In this document: positions 19,350-27,721 of the stretch, piece by piece
How the letters are laid out: each line of letters begins with the position of its first letter
How positions within the stretch are numbered: the stretch's first letter is position 1
Position numbers and translations under genes: made by a program
Notes under the pieces: model-generated
The model's input: the letters and a program-made list of their open reading frames with translations, nothing else
Told to the model about the DNA's origin: nothing
The model's database searches: none
Source of the DNA: Streptomyces griseoflavus
GTDB lineage: Bacteria > Actinomycetota > Actinomycetes > Streptomycetales > Streptomycetaceae
Assembly (NCBI RefSeq): GCF_014649995.1
Contig: NZ_BMUC01000003.1
Coordinates: forward strand, 186,001 to 250,000
Length of the DNA stretch: 64,000 nucleotides
Direction of reading: 5' to 3'

Positions 19350-19772
19350 TCAGCCTCCGGCCTGGTCGCTGTCCTTCAGCGCGCCCCAGCCGTGCCAGCG
19401 GTCGACCTCGATCCAGCCGCTGACCCGGGCCCGCTCACGGTCGGGGTACGGCTTCCCGGTGTACTGACGGGACAGCCGGTCGATGTCGGCCAGGTCCTCG
19501 TCGTCGTACAGCTCGGCCACCCGGCCGATCAGGGTGACATGGGTGTACCAGTCGTCCCCGGCCAGGACGGTGAGGGTGACGCGCGGGTCGCGGCGGACGT
19601 GCTTCAGACGCACCCGGCCCTCGTCGAAGTTGACCAGCGCGCGGCCGTCCTCCCAGAGGTACCAGGTGGGGGTGGAGACGGGCGCGCCGTCGGAGCGGAG
19701 GGTGGCCATGACGCAGGGGTTGGGCCTGCGCAGCAGGGCGTCGGCCTCGGGCGGAAGCGGGGGTTTGGACAC
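19350..19772 (-). CDS. PPOX-class F420-dependent oxidoreductase
   Basis: 140 aa. A single split-barrel domain: PNPCVMATLRSDGAPVSTP, TWYLWEDGRALVNFDEGRVR, LKHVRRDPRVTLTVLA, YTHVTLIGRVAELYDDED. The Arg/Lys-rich LKHVRRDP and lack of the classic FMN residues fit the actinobacterial F420-binding branch (Rv1155/Rv2991-like). It would use F420H2 to reduce an unknown substrate. It is downstream of, and on the same strand as, the hydroxyacid dehydrogenase, 45 bp away, so a joint transcript is possible. Confidence 0.88.
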   Translation of the reverse strand: MSKPPLPPEADALLRRPNPCVMATLRSDGAPVSTPTWYLWEDGRALVNFDEGRVRLKHVRRDPRVTLTVLAGDDWYTHVTLIGRVAELYDDEDLADIDRLSRQYTGKPYPDRERARVSGWIEVDRWHGWGALKDSDQAGG

Positions 19773-19817
19773 TGCGGACTCCTCGGTGTTCCGGGCGGTG
19801 GGCGGCGGGACCGCGGT

Positions 19818-20708
19818 TCAGGCGGCGGGCCCCTCGTCGAAGCCGGCGAAGTAGGCGGCGGCCATGTCCTCGTCGCCGTGGCCCCGGCCGGCGGCCCGCT
19901 CCAGTCGTTCGGCGCTCGCGGCGGCGACGTCCAGGCGGACGCCGTGCTGTTCACCGGCCCGCACGATCAGTCTGGCGTCCTTGGCGGCGGTCGTCACGGC
20001 GAACTGCGCCGGAGAGAGGCGTCCGTCGAGGATCATCGCCGCCTTGGCCCGCAGATAGCCCATGTCGAGCGGGCCTCCTTCGATGAGGTCGAAGAAGCCG
20101 TCCGGGGCGACGTCGAGGGCCTTGGCCAGGGCGAGGGTCTCACCGGCCGCGACGGTGACCGCGAGCACCCAGCTGTTGGCGACCAGCTTCAGGCGCGTCG
20201 CGCCGGCCGTCGCGCCGTCGTCGCCGGCCCAGACGGTGCGGGCGCCCACCGCGTCGAACACCGGGGTCACCCTGTCCCGGCCCTCGGCCGGTCCGGCGGC
20301 GAGCACGGTCAGCTGTCCGGCCTCCGCCGGCTGGCGGGTGCCGAGCACCGGGGCGTCGTAGAAGAGCAGCCCGTGCTCGCGGGCGAAGCCGGCCAGGTCG
20401 GCGACGCCCTCGATCCCCGCCGTGGTCGACTGTGCCCAGACGGTCCCCGGGCGCAGGGCGGGGGCCGCCTGGCGCATCGTGTCCAGGGTGGCGGGGCCGT
20501 CGTGGAGCATGGTGAGCACCACGTCGGCGGACTCGACCGCCTCCGCGGGAGTGGCGGCGATGTACACGCCGTCGGCGGCGAGCGGCTCGGCCTTGGCGCG
20601 GGTGCGGTTCCAGGCCCGGACGGTGTGTCCCGCGCGGACGAGGCTGCGGGCCATCGCCGCGCCCATGATGCCGGTGCCCAGGACGCTGACGGTGAGCTGG
20701 TCGGTCAT
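19818..20708 (-). CDS. NAD(P)-dependent beta-hydroxyacid dehydrogenase (3-hydroxyisobutyrate dehydrogenase family)
   Basis: 296 aa from ATG 20708. N-terminal Rossmann domain with VLGTGIMGAAMARSLVRAGH, a DAPVLGTRQPAEAG substrate loop and the catalytic-lysine segment RLKLVANSW; the C-terminal domain is all-helical with AKDARLIVRAGEQHGV. The family oxidises 3-hydroxyisobutyrate, tartronate semialdehyde partners or related acids; this member could equally be a glyoxylate reductase or imine-reductase-like paralogue. Its ATG overlaps the TGA of the upstream ROK gene (ATGA), so the two form an operon and the regulator may control it. Confidence 0.87.
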   Translation of the reverse strand: MTDQLTVSVLGTGIMGAAMARSLVRAGHTVRAWNRTRAKAEPLAADGVYIAATPAEAVESADVVLTMLHDGPATLDTMRQAAPALRPGTVWAQSTTAGIEGVADLAGFAREHGLLFYDAPVLGTRQPAEAGQLTVLAAGPAEGRDRVTPVFDAVGARTVWAGDDGATAGATRLKLVANSWVLAVTVAAGETLALAKALDVAPDGFFDLIEGGPLDMGYLRAKAAMILDGRLSPAQFAVTTAAKDARLIVRAGEQHGVRLDVAAASAERLERAAGRGHGDEDMAAAYFAGFDEGPAA

Positions 20709-22081
20709 GAAGGTCGGCCTTCTGTGCGTCGGAGATCCTCTGTCGTCGCGCCGGCGTCCCCGGACGCCGGTTTCCTTCCCGTGCCGTGGTCTTCCCGTGC
20801 CGCGGTCTTCCCGTGCCGTGGTCTTCCGGCGCCGGTGCCCTGTTGCACCAGTGCCCCGAGAGGATCGTCCAGCACCGGCTGCCAGGCGAGTTCCGCCGCG
20901 CCGACCAGGCTGTTGTGGTCCAGGGTGCAGGCGAGGATGGGGACGCCACCGCTGCGACCCCACAGACTGCGGTCGGCGACGACCGCGCGGAGCCGGTCCG
21001 GGTCGGCCTCCAGGAGGGTGCGGTGCAGACCGCCGAGGATGATCCGGTCCGGGTTGAGGATGTTGACCAGTCCGGCCAGACCCAGGCCGAGCCGGTCGAT
21101 CAGGGACTCGGTGGCGGCGCGCACCCCGGGGTCGTCGTACTGCCCGCGGATCAGGTCGTCGGCCTGCTTCAGCAGGGACATCTCGGGGCCGGGCGCACGC
21201 CCCGCCGCGGTGAGCCACGCCAGCGGGTCCGCCTCCACGTCGAGACAGCCGCGGCTGCCGCAGTGGCAGGGGCGGCCCTCGGGATTGACCGCGAGGTGAC
21301 CGACCTCCAGGGCGAGACCGGAACTGCCGGAGTGCAGACGGCCGTCGAGCACCAGCGCACCGCCGACGCCGCGGTGGCCGGTGGCCACGCACAGCAGGTC
21401 ACGGGAGCCTCGCCCGGCACCGTGCCGGTGTTCGGCGAGGGCTGCGAGGTTGACGTCGTTGGCCGCGAAGGCGGGCCCCTCCAGACCGGCCGCGCGCACC
21501 TGCTCGGCGAAGATCTCCCGCACCGGGGCGCCCGCGGGCCAGGCCAGGTGCAGGGGGTTGAGGGCGAGCCCTTCGGGTTCGGCCACCGCCGACGGCACGG
21601 CGAGCCCGGCCCCCACGCACCGCCGGCCGGTCTCCCGCAGCAGCTCGGCACCGGCCGCGACGACGGACCCGAGGACCTTCGCCGGGTCCGGGTCGACGAC
21701 CTCGCAGCCGGGCGCCGTGGCGACGATACGGCCGCCGAGTCCGACCAGCGCGGCCCGGAAGCCGTCGGCGTGCACCTGCGCGGCGAGCGCCACGGGGCCG
21801 TCCTCCGCGACGGAGAGCCGGTGCGAGGGGCGCCCCTGCGAACCGCCCGCCGCTCCGGGCCGGGCGTCCACCCTGATCAGTCCCAGCGCCTCGAGCTCGG
21901 CGGCGACCGCTCCCGCCGTCGCGCGGGTGACGCCGAGCTCGGCGGTGAGCACGGCGCGGGTCGGCGCGCGGCCGGTGTGCACGAGTTCGAGCGCGGGTCC
22001 GAGCGCGCCTCGCCCCCGGTCCAGCCGCGTCCTCGAGGTGGTCCCATCCCCCGCCGTCCGGGGGTCCGCCTTCCCGCTCAT
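20705..22081 (-). CDS. ROK-family transcriptional repressor with an extended repeat tail
   Basis: 458 aa from ATG 22081. N-terminal winged helix-turn-helix (TRAVLTAELGVTRATAGAVA), then a ROK domain: VLDGRLHSGSSGLALEVGHL and the zinc cluster CHCGSRGCLDVE. The sugar-kinase ATP loop is degraded, as in NagC/Mlc-type regulators. The core ends near GAAELAWQPVLDDPL; about 45 extra residues follow, encoded partly by a 16-bp tandem repeat (20775-20829). The stop overlaps the next gene's start by 4 bp. Ligand unknown. Confidence 0.87.
   Translation of the reverse strand: MSGKADPRTAGDGTTSRTRLDRGRGALGPALELVHTGRAPTRAVLTAELGVTRATAGAVAAELEALGLIRVDARPGAAGGSQGRPSHRLSVAEDGPVALAAQVHADGFRAALVGLGGRIVATAPGCEVVDPDPAKVLGSVVAAGAELLRETGRRCVGAGLAVPSAVAEPEGLALNPLHLAWPAGAPVREIFAEQVRAAGLEGPAFAANDVNLAALAEHRHGAGRGSRDLLCVATGHRGVGGALVLDGRLHSGSSGLALEVGHLAVNPEGRPCHCGSRGCLDVEADPLAWLTAAGRAPGPEMSLLKQADDLIRGQYDDPGVRAATESLIDRLGLGLAGLVNILNPDRIILGGLHRTLLEADPDRLRAVVADRSLWGRSGGVPILACTLDHNSLVGAAELAWQPVLDDPLGALVQQGTGAGRPRHGKTAAREDHGTGRKPASGDAGATTEDLRRTEGRPS
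20775..20829. repeat. 16-bp tandem repeat (about 3.4 copies)
   Basis: Three head-to-tail units CTTCCCGTGCCGYGGT at 20775-20790, 20791-20806 and 20807-20822 (one C/T difference), then a partial CTTCCGG. It lies inside the 3' end of the ROK gene, where a 16-bp period means each unit is read in a different frame. Confidence 0.9.
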
Positions 22082-22117
22082 GGGGGCGAGTCTCCCATGA
22101 TCCGCGGGCGCGGCGGG

Positions 22118-22768
22118 CTACAGGCCACTGACCCGGAGCGTGATGTTCAGCCGTCCGGACAGCCCCAACTCCGGCGGCCCGGTGTCCGCGTGCACCCGGG
22201 GCACGCCGTGGTACGCCAGCCGGGACGGGCCGCCGAAGACGAACAGGTCACCGCTGCGCAGTTCCACGTCGGTGTACGGGCGGGTCCGGGTCTCAGGGTT
22301 GCCGAAGCGGAAGACGCAGCTGTCGCCGAGGCTCAGCGACACCACGGGGGCGTGCGACTTCTCGTCACTGTCACGGTGCATGCCCATGCGGGCGTCGGCG
22401 TCGTAGAAGTTCACCAGCGCGATGTCGTACCCGGGCCCCGGCGCGGGGCCGTCGCCCAGCGCGTCGGTCACCGCCCGGCGGCCCAGCTCACCGAGCCGTG
22501 CGGGAAAGGGCTTCACCGGCGCACCGTCGCCGTCGACGACGGTGCGGGCGTAGCCGTACGGGTACCAGTGCCATCCCAGGCATACCTGCCGGGCGGTCAT
22601 GGTGCCGCCGCCGGGGGTGCGCACGGTGCGCAGTCCGGCGGGTGGCCGTGCCCATCGCCTGCACGCCTCCAGCAGCTCGCGCTGCTCCAACGCATCCAGC
22701 CAGTCCGGCACGTGCACCGCGCCCGGCGCGATCTCGGTCCGGGCCCTGGGGAACAGCTCGCGGTCCAT
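22118..22768 (-). CDS. alkB: AlkB-type 2-oxoglutarate/Fe(II) dioxygenase
   Basis: 216 aa. The double-stranded beta-helix iron ligands are visible: His and Asp in MGMHRDSDEKSH and the second His in LAYHGVPR; the 2-oxoglutarate arginine is in GRLNITLRVSGL. NFYDADARMGMH is the classic AlkB signature. AlkB repairs 1-methyladenine and 3-methylcytosine by oxidative demethylation in the cytosol. It is convergent-free and divergent from the methyltransferase gene 55 bp away. No ada gene is adjacent. Confidence 0.93.
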   Translation of the reverse strand: MDRELFPRARTEIAPGAVHVPDWLDALEQRELLEACRRWARPPAGLRTVRTPGGGTMTARQVCLGWHWYPYGYARTVVDGDGAPVKPFPARLGELGRRAVTDALGDGPAPGPGYDIALVNFYDADARMGMHRDSDEKSHAPVVSLSLGDSCVFRFGNPETRTRPYTDVELRSGDLFVFGGPSRLAYHGVPRVHADTGPPELGLSGRLNITLRVSGL

Positions 22769-22823
22769 GCCTCCATCCTCCCCGACACCCGCACCACCGG
22801 TGCTCGGATAGCCTGGCCGGACG

Positions 22824-23969
22824 ATGAACGACCGTATGACGACTCCGTGGGGCGAGCGGGTGCTGGCCAGGTTCCCCGAGGACCCGCGGGACAGGCTGCG
22901 TGCCTGGGACGCCTCCGACGACTATCTCCTCAGGCACCTCGCCGAGCGGCGGGTCCCGCTGTCCGGCACGGTCGTGGTCGTCGGCGACCGCTGGGGCGCG
23001 CTGGTCACGGCGCTCGCGGAGCACCGGCCGACGCAGATCACCGACTCCTGGCTCGGACAGCAGGCGACCCGCGCGAACCTCGCCCGCAACGGCGTCGAAC
23101 CCGGCGCGGTCCGGCTGCTCACCACGCAGGATCCGCCGCCGGAACGGATCGACGTGCTGCTGGTGCGCGTGCCGAAGAGCCTGGCGCTGCTGGAGGACCA
23201 GTTGCTGCGGCTGGCGCCGGCCGTGCACGGGGGCACGGTCGTCGTCGGGACCGGCATGGTGAAGGAGATCCACACCTCCACGCTGAACCTCTTCGAGCGG
23301 ATCCTGGGCCCGACGAGGACCTCGCTCGCCGAGAGGAAGGCACGGCTGGTGTTCTGCGCGCCCGACCCCGCGTCGGCCCGCCCCGCCAATCCCTGGCCGT
23401 ACCGCTACACGCTGCCCGAGGACGTCGGGCCGGTCTCGGGCCGGACGGTCGTCAATCACGCGGGGGTCTTCTGCGCGGACCGTCTCGACATCGGCACCCG
23501 GTTCTTCCTGAAGCACCTGCCCGCCGGCCGGGACGGCGGCCGGGTGGTGGACCTGGGCTGCGGCAACGGCGTGGTCGGTACGGCGATGGCGCTGGCCGAT
23601 CCGCAGGCCGAGGTGCTGTTCGTGGACGAGTCCTTCCAGGCGGTGGCGTCGGCGGAGGCCACCTACCGGGCGAACGGCGTGCCCGGGCACGCCGAGTTCC
23701 GGGTCGGCGACGGCCTGTCGGGCGTGCCGGCCGGCAGCGTCGACCTGGTGCTCAACAACCCGCCCTTCCATTCGCACCAGGCGACCACCGACGCCACGGC
23801 CCGGCGCATGTTCGCCGACGCCCGCCGCACCCTGCGACCGGGTGGCGAGCTGTGGGTGATCGGCAACCGGCACCTGGGGTACCACGTGCACCTGCGGCGG
23901 CTGTTCGGCAACAGTCACCTGGTGGCGAGCGACCCGAAGTTCGTGGTGCTGAGGGCCGTGAAGCGGTAG
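22824..23969 (+). CDS. rRNA guanine-N2 methyltransferase, RlmG/RsmC type
   Basis: 381 aa from ATG 22824. A -10-like TAGCCT at 22809-22814 leaves almost no leader, so translation may be leaderless. Two tandem methyltransferase-like domains: a degenerate N-terminal one and a catalytic C-terminal one with VVDLGCGNGVVGTAMA (SAM loop), EVLFVDES and the catalytic VLNNPPFHSH. The NPPFH motif defines RsmC/RlmG enzymes; length and N-terminal style fit RlmG (m2G1835 of 23S rRNA). Its stop is 1 bp from the convergent aldolase stop. Confidence 0.9.
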   Translation: MNDRMTTPWGERVLARFPEDPRDRLRAWDASDDYLLRHLAERRVPLSGTVVVVGDRWGALVTALAEHRPTQITDSWLGQQATRANLARNGVEPGAVRLLTTQDPPPERIDVLLVRVPKSLALLEDQLLRLAPAVHGGTVVVGTGMVKEIHTSTLNLFERILGPTRTSLAERKARLVFCAPDPASARPANPWPYRYTLPEDVGPVSGRTVVNHAGVFCADRLDIGTRFFLKHLPAGRDGGRVVDLGCGNGVVGTAMALADPQAEVLFVDESFQAVASAEATYRANGVPGHAEFRVGDGLSGVPAGSVDLVLNNPPFHSHQATTDATARRMFADARRTLRPGGELWVIGNRHLGYHVHLRRLFGNSHLVASDPKFVVLRAVKR

Positions 23970-23970
23970 C

Positions 23971-24828
23971 TCAGCGCACCGCGCCCAGGGCCTTCATGAT
24001 CCCCGCCACCGCCCGCGTCATCGCGTCCCGGCCCGCCGTGAGGTAGCCGCGGGAGTCGACGGCCTCGGGGCGGGCGGTGAGATATTCCCTGATGGCGCCG
24101 GTCATGGCGATGTTCAGGGCGGTTCCGACGTTGACCTTGGCGATGCCGCCGGAGACGGCCGCGGCGAGTTCGTCGTCGGGGAGGCCGGAGGAACCGTGCA
24201 GGACGAGGGGGACGTCCAGGGTGGCGGCCAACCGTTCGAGGAGGGCGTGGTCGACGGTGGCGGTGCGGGTGGTCATGGCGTGGGTGGTGCCGACGGCGAC
24301 AGCGAGGGCGTCCACGCCGGATGCGGCGACGAAGGCGCGGGCCCGGTCGGGGTCGGTGCGGGCGCCGGGGGCGTGGGCGTCCGGCGCGGGCTCTCCGGCC
24401 TTGCCGCCGATCTCCCCCAACTCCGCCTCGATCCACAGCCCTTGGGCATGGGCCCAGTCGACGGCCGCCCGGGTCGCGGTGAGGTTGTCGGCGTAGGGGA
24501 GCCGGGCGGCGTCGTACATCACGGAGGAGAAACCGGCGTCCGGCGCCTGGCGCAGCAGGGCGTCGCTCCGGACGTGGTCGAGGTGCAGCGCGACGGGCAC
24601 GGCCGCCCGCTCGGCGGCGGCGACGGCGGCGCGGGCGAGCGGGAGAAGCCGGCCGTGACGGAACCTGACGGCGTTCTCGCTGACCTGGAGGACGACGGGG
24701 GCGTCCACGGACTCGGCGCCGGCGATGACGGCCTCGACGTGTTCGAGGGTGATGATGTTGAACGAGGCGACCGCCGAGCGGGCGGCGGCGGCGCGGGCGA
24801 CGAGTTCGCCGGTGGAGGTGAGGGACAC
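23971..24828 (-). CDS. Class II fructose/tagatose-bisphosphate aldolase family protein
   Basis: 285 aa from GTG 24828 with AAAGGAC 7 nt upstream. Zinc-aldolase motifs: HLDHVRSD, SSVMYDAARLPYADN, IEAELGEIGG, GTTHAM and LHGSSGLPDDEL, GGIAKVNVGTAL. The TxxLP loop and length resemble KbaY/GatY/AgaY-type aldolases. It cleaves a ketose bisphosphate to DHAP and an aldehyde; sugar uncertain. It lies 21 bp behind the SIS gene in the same operon, suggesting amino-sugar or tagatose phosphate catabolism. Confidence 0.88.
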   Translation of the reverse strand: MSLTSTGELVARAAAARSAVASFNIITLEHVEAVIAGAESVDAPVVLQVSENAVRFRHGRLLPLARAAVAAAERAAVPVALHLDHVRSDALLRQAPDAGFSSVMYDAARLPYADNLTATRAAVDWAHAQGLWIEAELGEIGGKAGEPAPDAHAPGARTDPDRARAFVAASGVDALAVAVGTTHAMTTRTATVDHALLERLAATLDVPLVLHGSSGLPDDELAAAVSGGIAKVNVGTALNIAMTGAIREYLTARPEAVDSRGYLTAGRDAMTRAVAGIMKALGAVR

Positions 24829-24849
24829 GGGCCGTCCTTTCCGGGCGGG

Positions 24850-25731
24850 TCAGGGGGCGAGGACGACCGAGCGGGTGAGGTGGCGGGGCCGGTCCGGGTC
24901 CAGGCCGCGGGCGGCGGCGACGGCGACCGCGAGGCGCTGGGCGCGGACGAGTTCGGCGAGCGGGTCGAGGGTGCCCCCGATCCACCGTCCGCCGGTGTCA
25001 CGGACCTGCCCGGCCAGTCCCTCCGGGGCGTCGCCGAACATCCAGGTCGCGGTGCCGGCGGTGCTGATGCTGATGGGGCCGTGCCGGTACTCCATGGCCG
25101 GGTAGGCCTCCGTCCAGGCCAGCGCGGCCTCGCGCATCTTCAGTCCGGCCTCGTTGGCCAGCCCGACCGTCCAGCCGCGTCCGAGGAAGGTGAACTGGAC
25201 GCAGTCAGCCAGCCCTTCGGGCAGCGGGGTGTCCAGGGCCGTGCGCGCGTCCTCGACGACCGCTTCGGTGTGCAGGCCCAGGTGGGCGCGGAGCAGGGTG
25301 AGGGCGGTGGTGGCGAACCGGGTCTGCACGACGGAGCGTTCGTCCGCGTGGTCGAGGACGACGGTGTCGTCGGCGAGGGACTTCACGGGGGTGGCCGGGT
25401 CGGCGGTGAGCGCGGTGGTGCGCGTGCGGCCCTTCAGCCGGCCCAGCAGGTCGAGGACCTCGGTGGTGGTGCCGGAGCGGGTGAGGGCGACGACACGGTC
25501 GTAGGCGCGGTGGTGGGGGAACTCGGAGGCGGCGAAGGCGTCGGTCTCGCCCTGGCCCGCGTCCTCGCGGAGGGCGGCGGCGGCCTGCGCCATGAAGTAC
25601 GACGTGCCGCAGCCGACCACCGCGACGCGCTCCCCCGGGGCCGGCAGGACGGCGGTGTGGGCCCCGGCCTGCCCGGCGGCACGCTGCCAGCACTCGGGCT
25701 GGCTGTTCAGTTCGTCCTCGACGTGCGTCAT
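24850..25731 (-). CDS. SIS-domain sugar isomerase/deaminase (AgaS/GlmS-like)
   Basis: 293 aa from ATG 25731. Two SIS domains: GERVAVVGCGTSYFMAQAAA with VVALTRSGTTTEVLDLLGRL, and FLGRGWTVGLANEAGLKMREAAL with AYPAMEYRHGPIS. The EAALKxxE-type helix and YRHGP loop are those of glucosamine-6-phosphate synthase isomerase domains and AgaS deaminase/isomerases. Without a glutaminase domain it most likely isomerises or deaminates an amino-sugar phosphate. First gene of a two-gene operon with the aldolase; divergent from the GH15 gene. Confidence 0.87.
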   Translation of the reverse strand: MTHVEDELNSQPECWQRAAGQAGAHTAVLPAPGERVAVVGCGTSYFMAQAAAALREDAGQGETDAFAASEFPHHRAYDRVVALTRSGTTTEVLDLLGRLKGRTRTTALTADPATPVKSLADDTVVLDHADERSVVQTRFATTALTLLRAHLGLHTEAVVEDARTALDTPLPEGLADCVQFTFLGRGWTVGLANEAGLKMREAALAWTEAYPAMEYRHGPISISTAGTATWMFGDAPEGLAGQVRDTGGRWIGGTLDPLAELVRAQRLAVAVAAARGLDPDRPRHLTRSVVLAP

Positions 25732-25882
25732 GCGGCACCCCCACCGGCTCGATGATTGCTCCCGCAAGATAGAGGTACCTTTCGATCACGCTCAAGCACT
25801 CTGCGCCGTCTCCGTCCCCGGCCTAGGCTGGACGGGAGCGGTGCGCATGTGACGGTGCGCACCGCGGCCCAGGGAGGCTGCG

Positions 25883-27718
25883 ATGGACGGGACGGCGAGG
25901 GAGCGGGACACCGCCGCGAGGCCGCGGTACACGCCGATCGCCGATCACGGGCTGATCGGGGACATGCGCAGCGCGGCGCTGGTGGGCACGGACGGCACCA
26001 TCGACTGGTACTGCTGTCCGTCCTTCGATTCGCCGAGCGTGTTCGGTTCGGTCCTGGACGCCGAGCGGGGCGGCTGCTTCGAGCTCGCCGCGGCCGTGCC
26101 GGCGCACACCAAGCAGTTCTACTTCCCCGACACCAACGTGCTGATCACCCGGTTCTTCACCGAGGACGGCGTCGGCGAGGTGCAGGACTTCATTCCCACC
26201 GACGGCGAGTCGACGACGGACCGTCCGCACCGGCTGATCCGACGGGTGCTGTGCGTCCGCGGCTCCGTGCCGTTCACGACCCGGGTGGCCCCGCGCTTCG
26301 GCTACGGCGCCCATCCGCACACCGTGCGGCTGATCGGCGACATCGCGGTCCTCGAATCCCGGGACCTGTCCCTGGCGCTGACCGCGACCGTCCCGCTGGA
26401 GGCCGCGGGGCCGGACGTGCGGGCCGATTTCAAGCTGGCCGAGGGCGAGACGGCGGTGCTCACCCTGGACCAGCTCGACGGGGGCGTACCACCCGGCCGG
26501 TGCGAGTGCGGGGAGGCGGAGCGGGAGTTCACCGCGACGGTGGCGTACTGGAGGCGCTGGCTGTCCTCCTCCCGGTACCGGGGCCGCTGGCGGGAGATGG
26601 TGCACCGTTCCGCCCTCACGCTGAAGCTGCTCACCTACGCGCCGACGGGCGCGATCGTGGCGGCGCCCACGACGAGCCTGCCCGAGGACATCGGCGGGGA
26701 ACGCAACTGGGACTACCGGTACGTGTGGGTGCGCGACGCCGCGTTCTGCGTGTACGCGCTGCTGCGGCTGGGCTTCACCGAGGAGGCGGCGGCGTTCATG
26801 GCGTTCGTCTCCCGGCACGTCAGCCCGGGGGACCGCAAGGCGTCCGGCCCGCTGCAGATCATGTACGGGATCGACGGCCGGACCGACCTCACGGAGCACG
26901 AGCTGCGTCATCTGGAGGGCCATCGCGGCTCGGTGCCGGTGCGGATCGGCAACGCCGCGGCCGACCAGTTGCAGCTCGACATCTACGGTGCGCTCATCGA
27001 CTCCATCTATCTGTACGACAAGTGGGCCGAGCCGGTCTCCAGCGAGCAGTGGGACCATGTGACGGCGCTGGTGGACTGGGTGTGCACACACTGGGACCAG
27101 CCGGACGAGGGCATCTGGGAGACGCGGGGCGGGCGGCAGAACTTCCTGTACTCGCGGCTGATGTGCTGGGTGGCGCTCGAGCGGGCCATCCGGATGGCGA
27201 ACCGGCGAGGTCTGCCCGCCGACCTCGCTCGCTGGCTGGCCGGCAGGGACACGATCTACCGGCGGATCATGAACGACGGCTGGTCCGAGGCGCGGCAGGC
27301 GTTCATGCAGCACGAGGGCGGGGACGTGCTGGACGCGGCGGTGCTGATGATGCCGCTGGCGAAGTTCATCGCGCCGACCGATCCGAAGTGGCTCGCCACG
27401 CTCGACTCCCTCACCGAGGACCTGGTGTCCGACTCACTGGTCTACCGCTACGACCCGCGGATGAGCCCCGACGGGTTGCACGGCGACGAGGGCACGTTCT
27501 CCATCTGCTCGTTCTGGTACGTCGAGGCGCTGACCCGGGCCGGCCGGCTGGACGAGGCGGCCCTCGCCTTCGAGAAGATGCTGACCTACGGCAACCATCT
27601 CGGGCTGTACGCCGAGCAGATCGGCCACACCGGGGAGCAGCGGGGCAACTTCCCGCAGGCGTTCACGCACCTGTCCCTGATCAGCGCCGCGTTCAACCTG
27701 GACCGCGCCCTGGGCTGA
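25883..27718 (+). CDS. Glycoside hydrolase family 15 (trehalase/glucoamylase type)
   Basis: 611 aa from ATG 25883 after GGGAGG. N-terminal beta-domain opens with PIADHGLIGDMRSAALVGTDG, TIDWYCCPSFDSPSVF; the (alpha/alpha)6 barrel carries RNWDYRYVWVRDAAF, the proposed acid Glu in EGIWETRGG and base Glu in GLYAEQIG. No signal peptide, so cytoplasmic. This is the pattern of the mycobacterial GH15 trehalase and its Streptomyces homologues; glucoamylase activity is the alternative. Stop is 3 bp from the convergent His-rich protein gene. Confidence 0.92.
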   Translation: MDGTARERDTAARPRYTPIADHGLIGDMRSAALVGTDGTIDWYCCPSFDSPSVFGSVLDAERGGCFELAAAVPAHTKQFYFPDTNVLITRFFTEDGVGEVQDFIPTDGESTTDRPHRLIRRVLCVRGSVPFTTRVAPRFGYGAHPHTVRLIGDIAVLESRDLSLALTATVPLEAAGPDVRADFKLAEGETAVLTLDQLDGGVPPGRCECGEAEREFTATVAYWRRWLSSSRYRGRWREMVHRSALTLKLLTYAPTGAIVAAPTTSLPEDIGGERNWDYRYVWVRDAAFCVYALLRLGFTEEAAAFMAFVSRHVSPGDRKASGPLQIMYGIDGRTDLTEHELRHLEGHRGSVPVRIGNAAADQLQLDIYGALIDSIYLYDKWAEPVSSEQWDHVTALVDWVCTHWDQPDEGIWETRGGRQNFLYSRLMCWVALERAIRMANRRGLPADLARWLAGRDTIYRRIMNDGWSEARQAFMQHEGGDVLDAAVLMMPLAKFIAPTDPKWLATLDSLTEDLVSDSLVYRYDPRMSPDGLHGDEGTFSICSFWYVEALTRAGRLDEAALAFEKMLTYGNHLGLYAEQIGHTGEQRGNFPQAFTHLSLISAAFNLDRALG

Positions 27719-27721
27719 GGT

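Noticed and set aside
20775-20829. CRISPR-like array
   Set aside because: Units are contiguous without spacers and only 16 bp; this is a minisatellite. No cas genes occur in the window.
25732-25882. DeoR or DasR operator between the SIS operon and the GH15 gene
   Set aside because: Only AGGTACCT and loosely similar TTTCGATCA-type words are visible; not enough to call a site.
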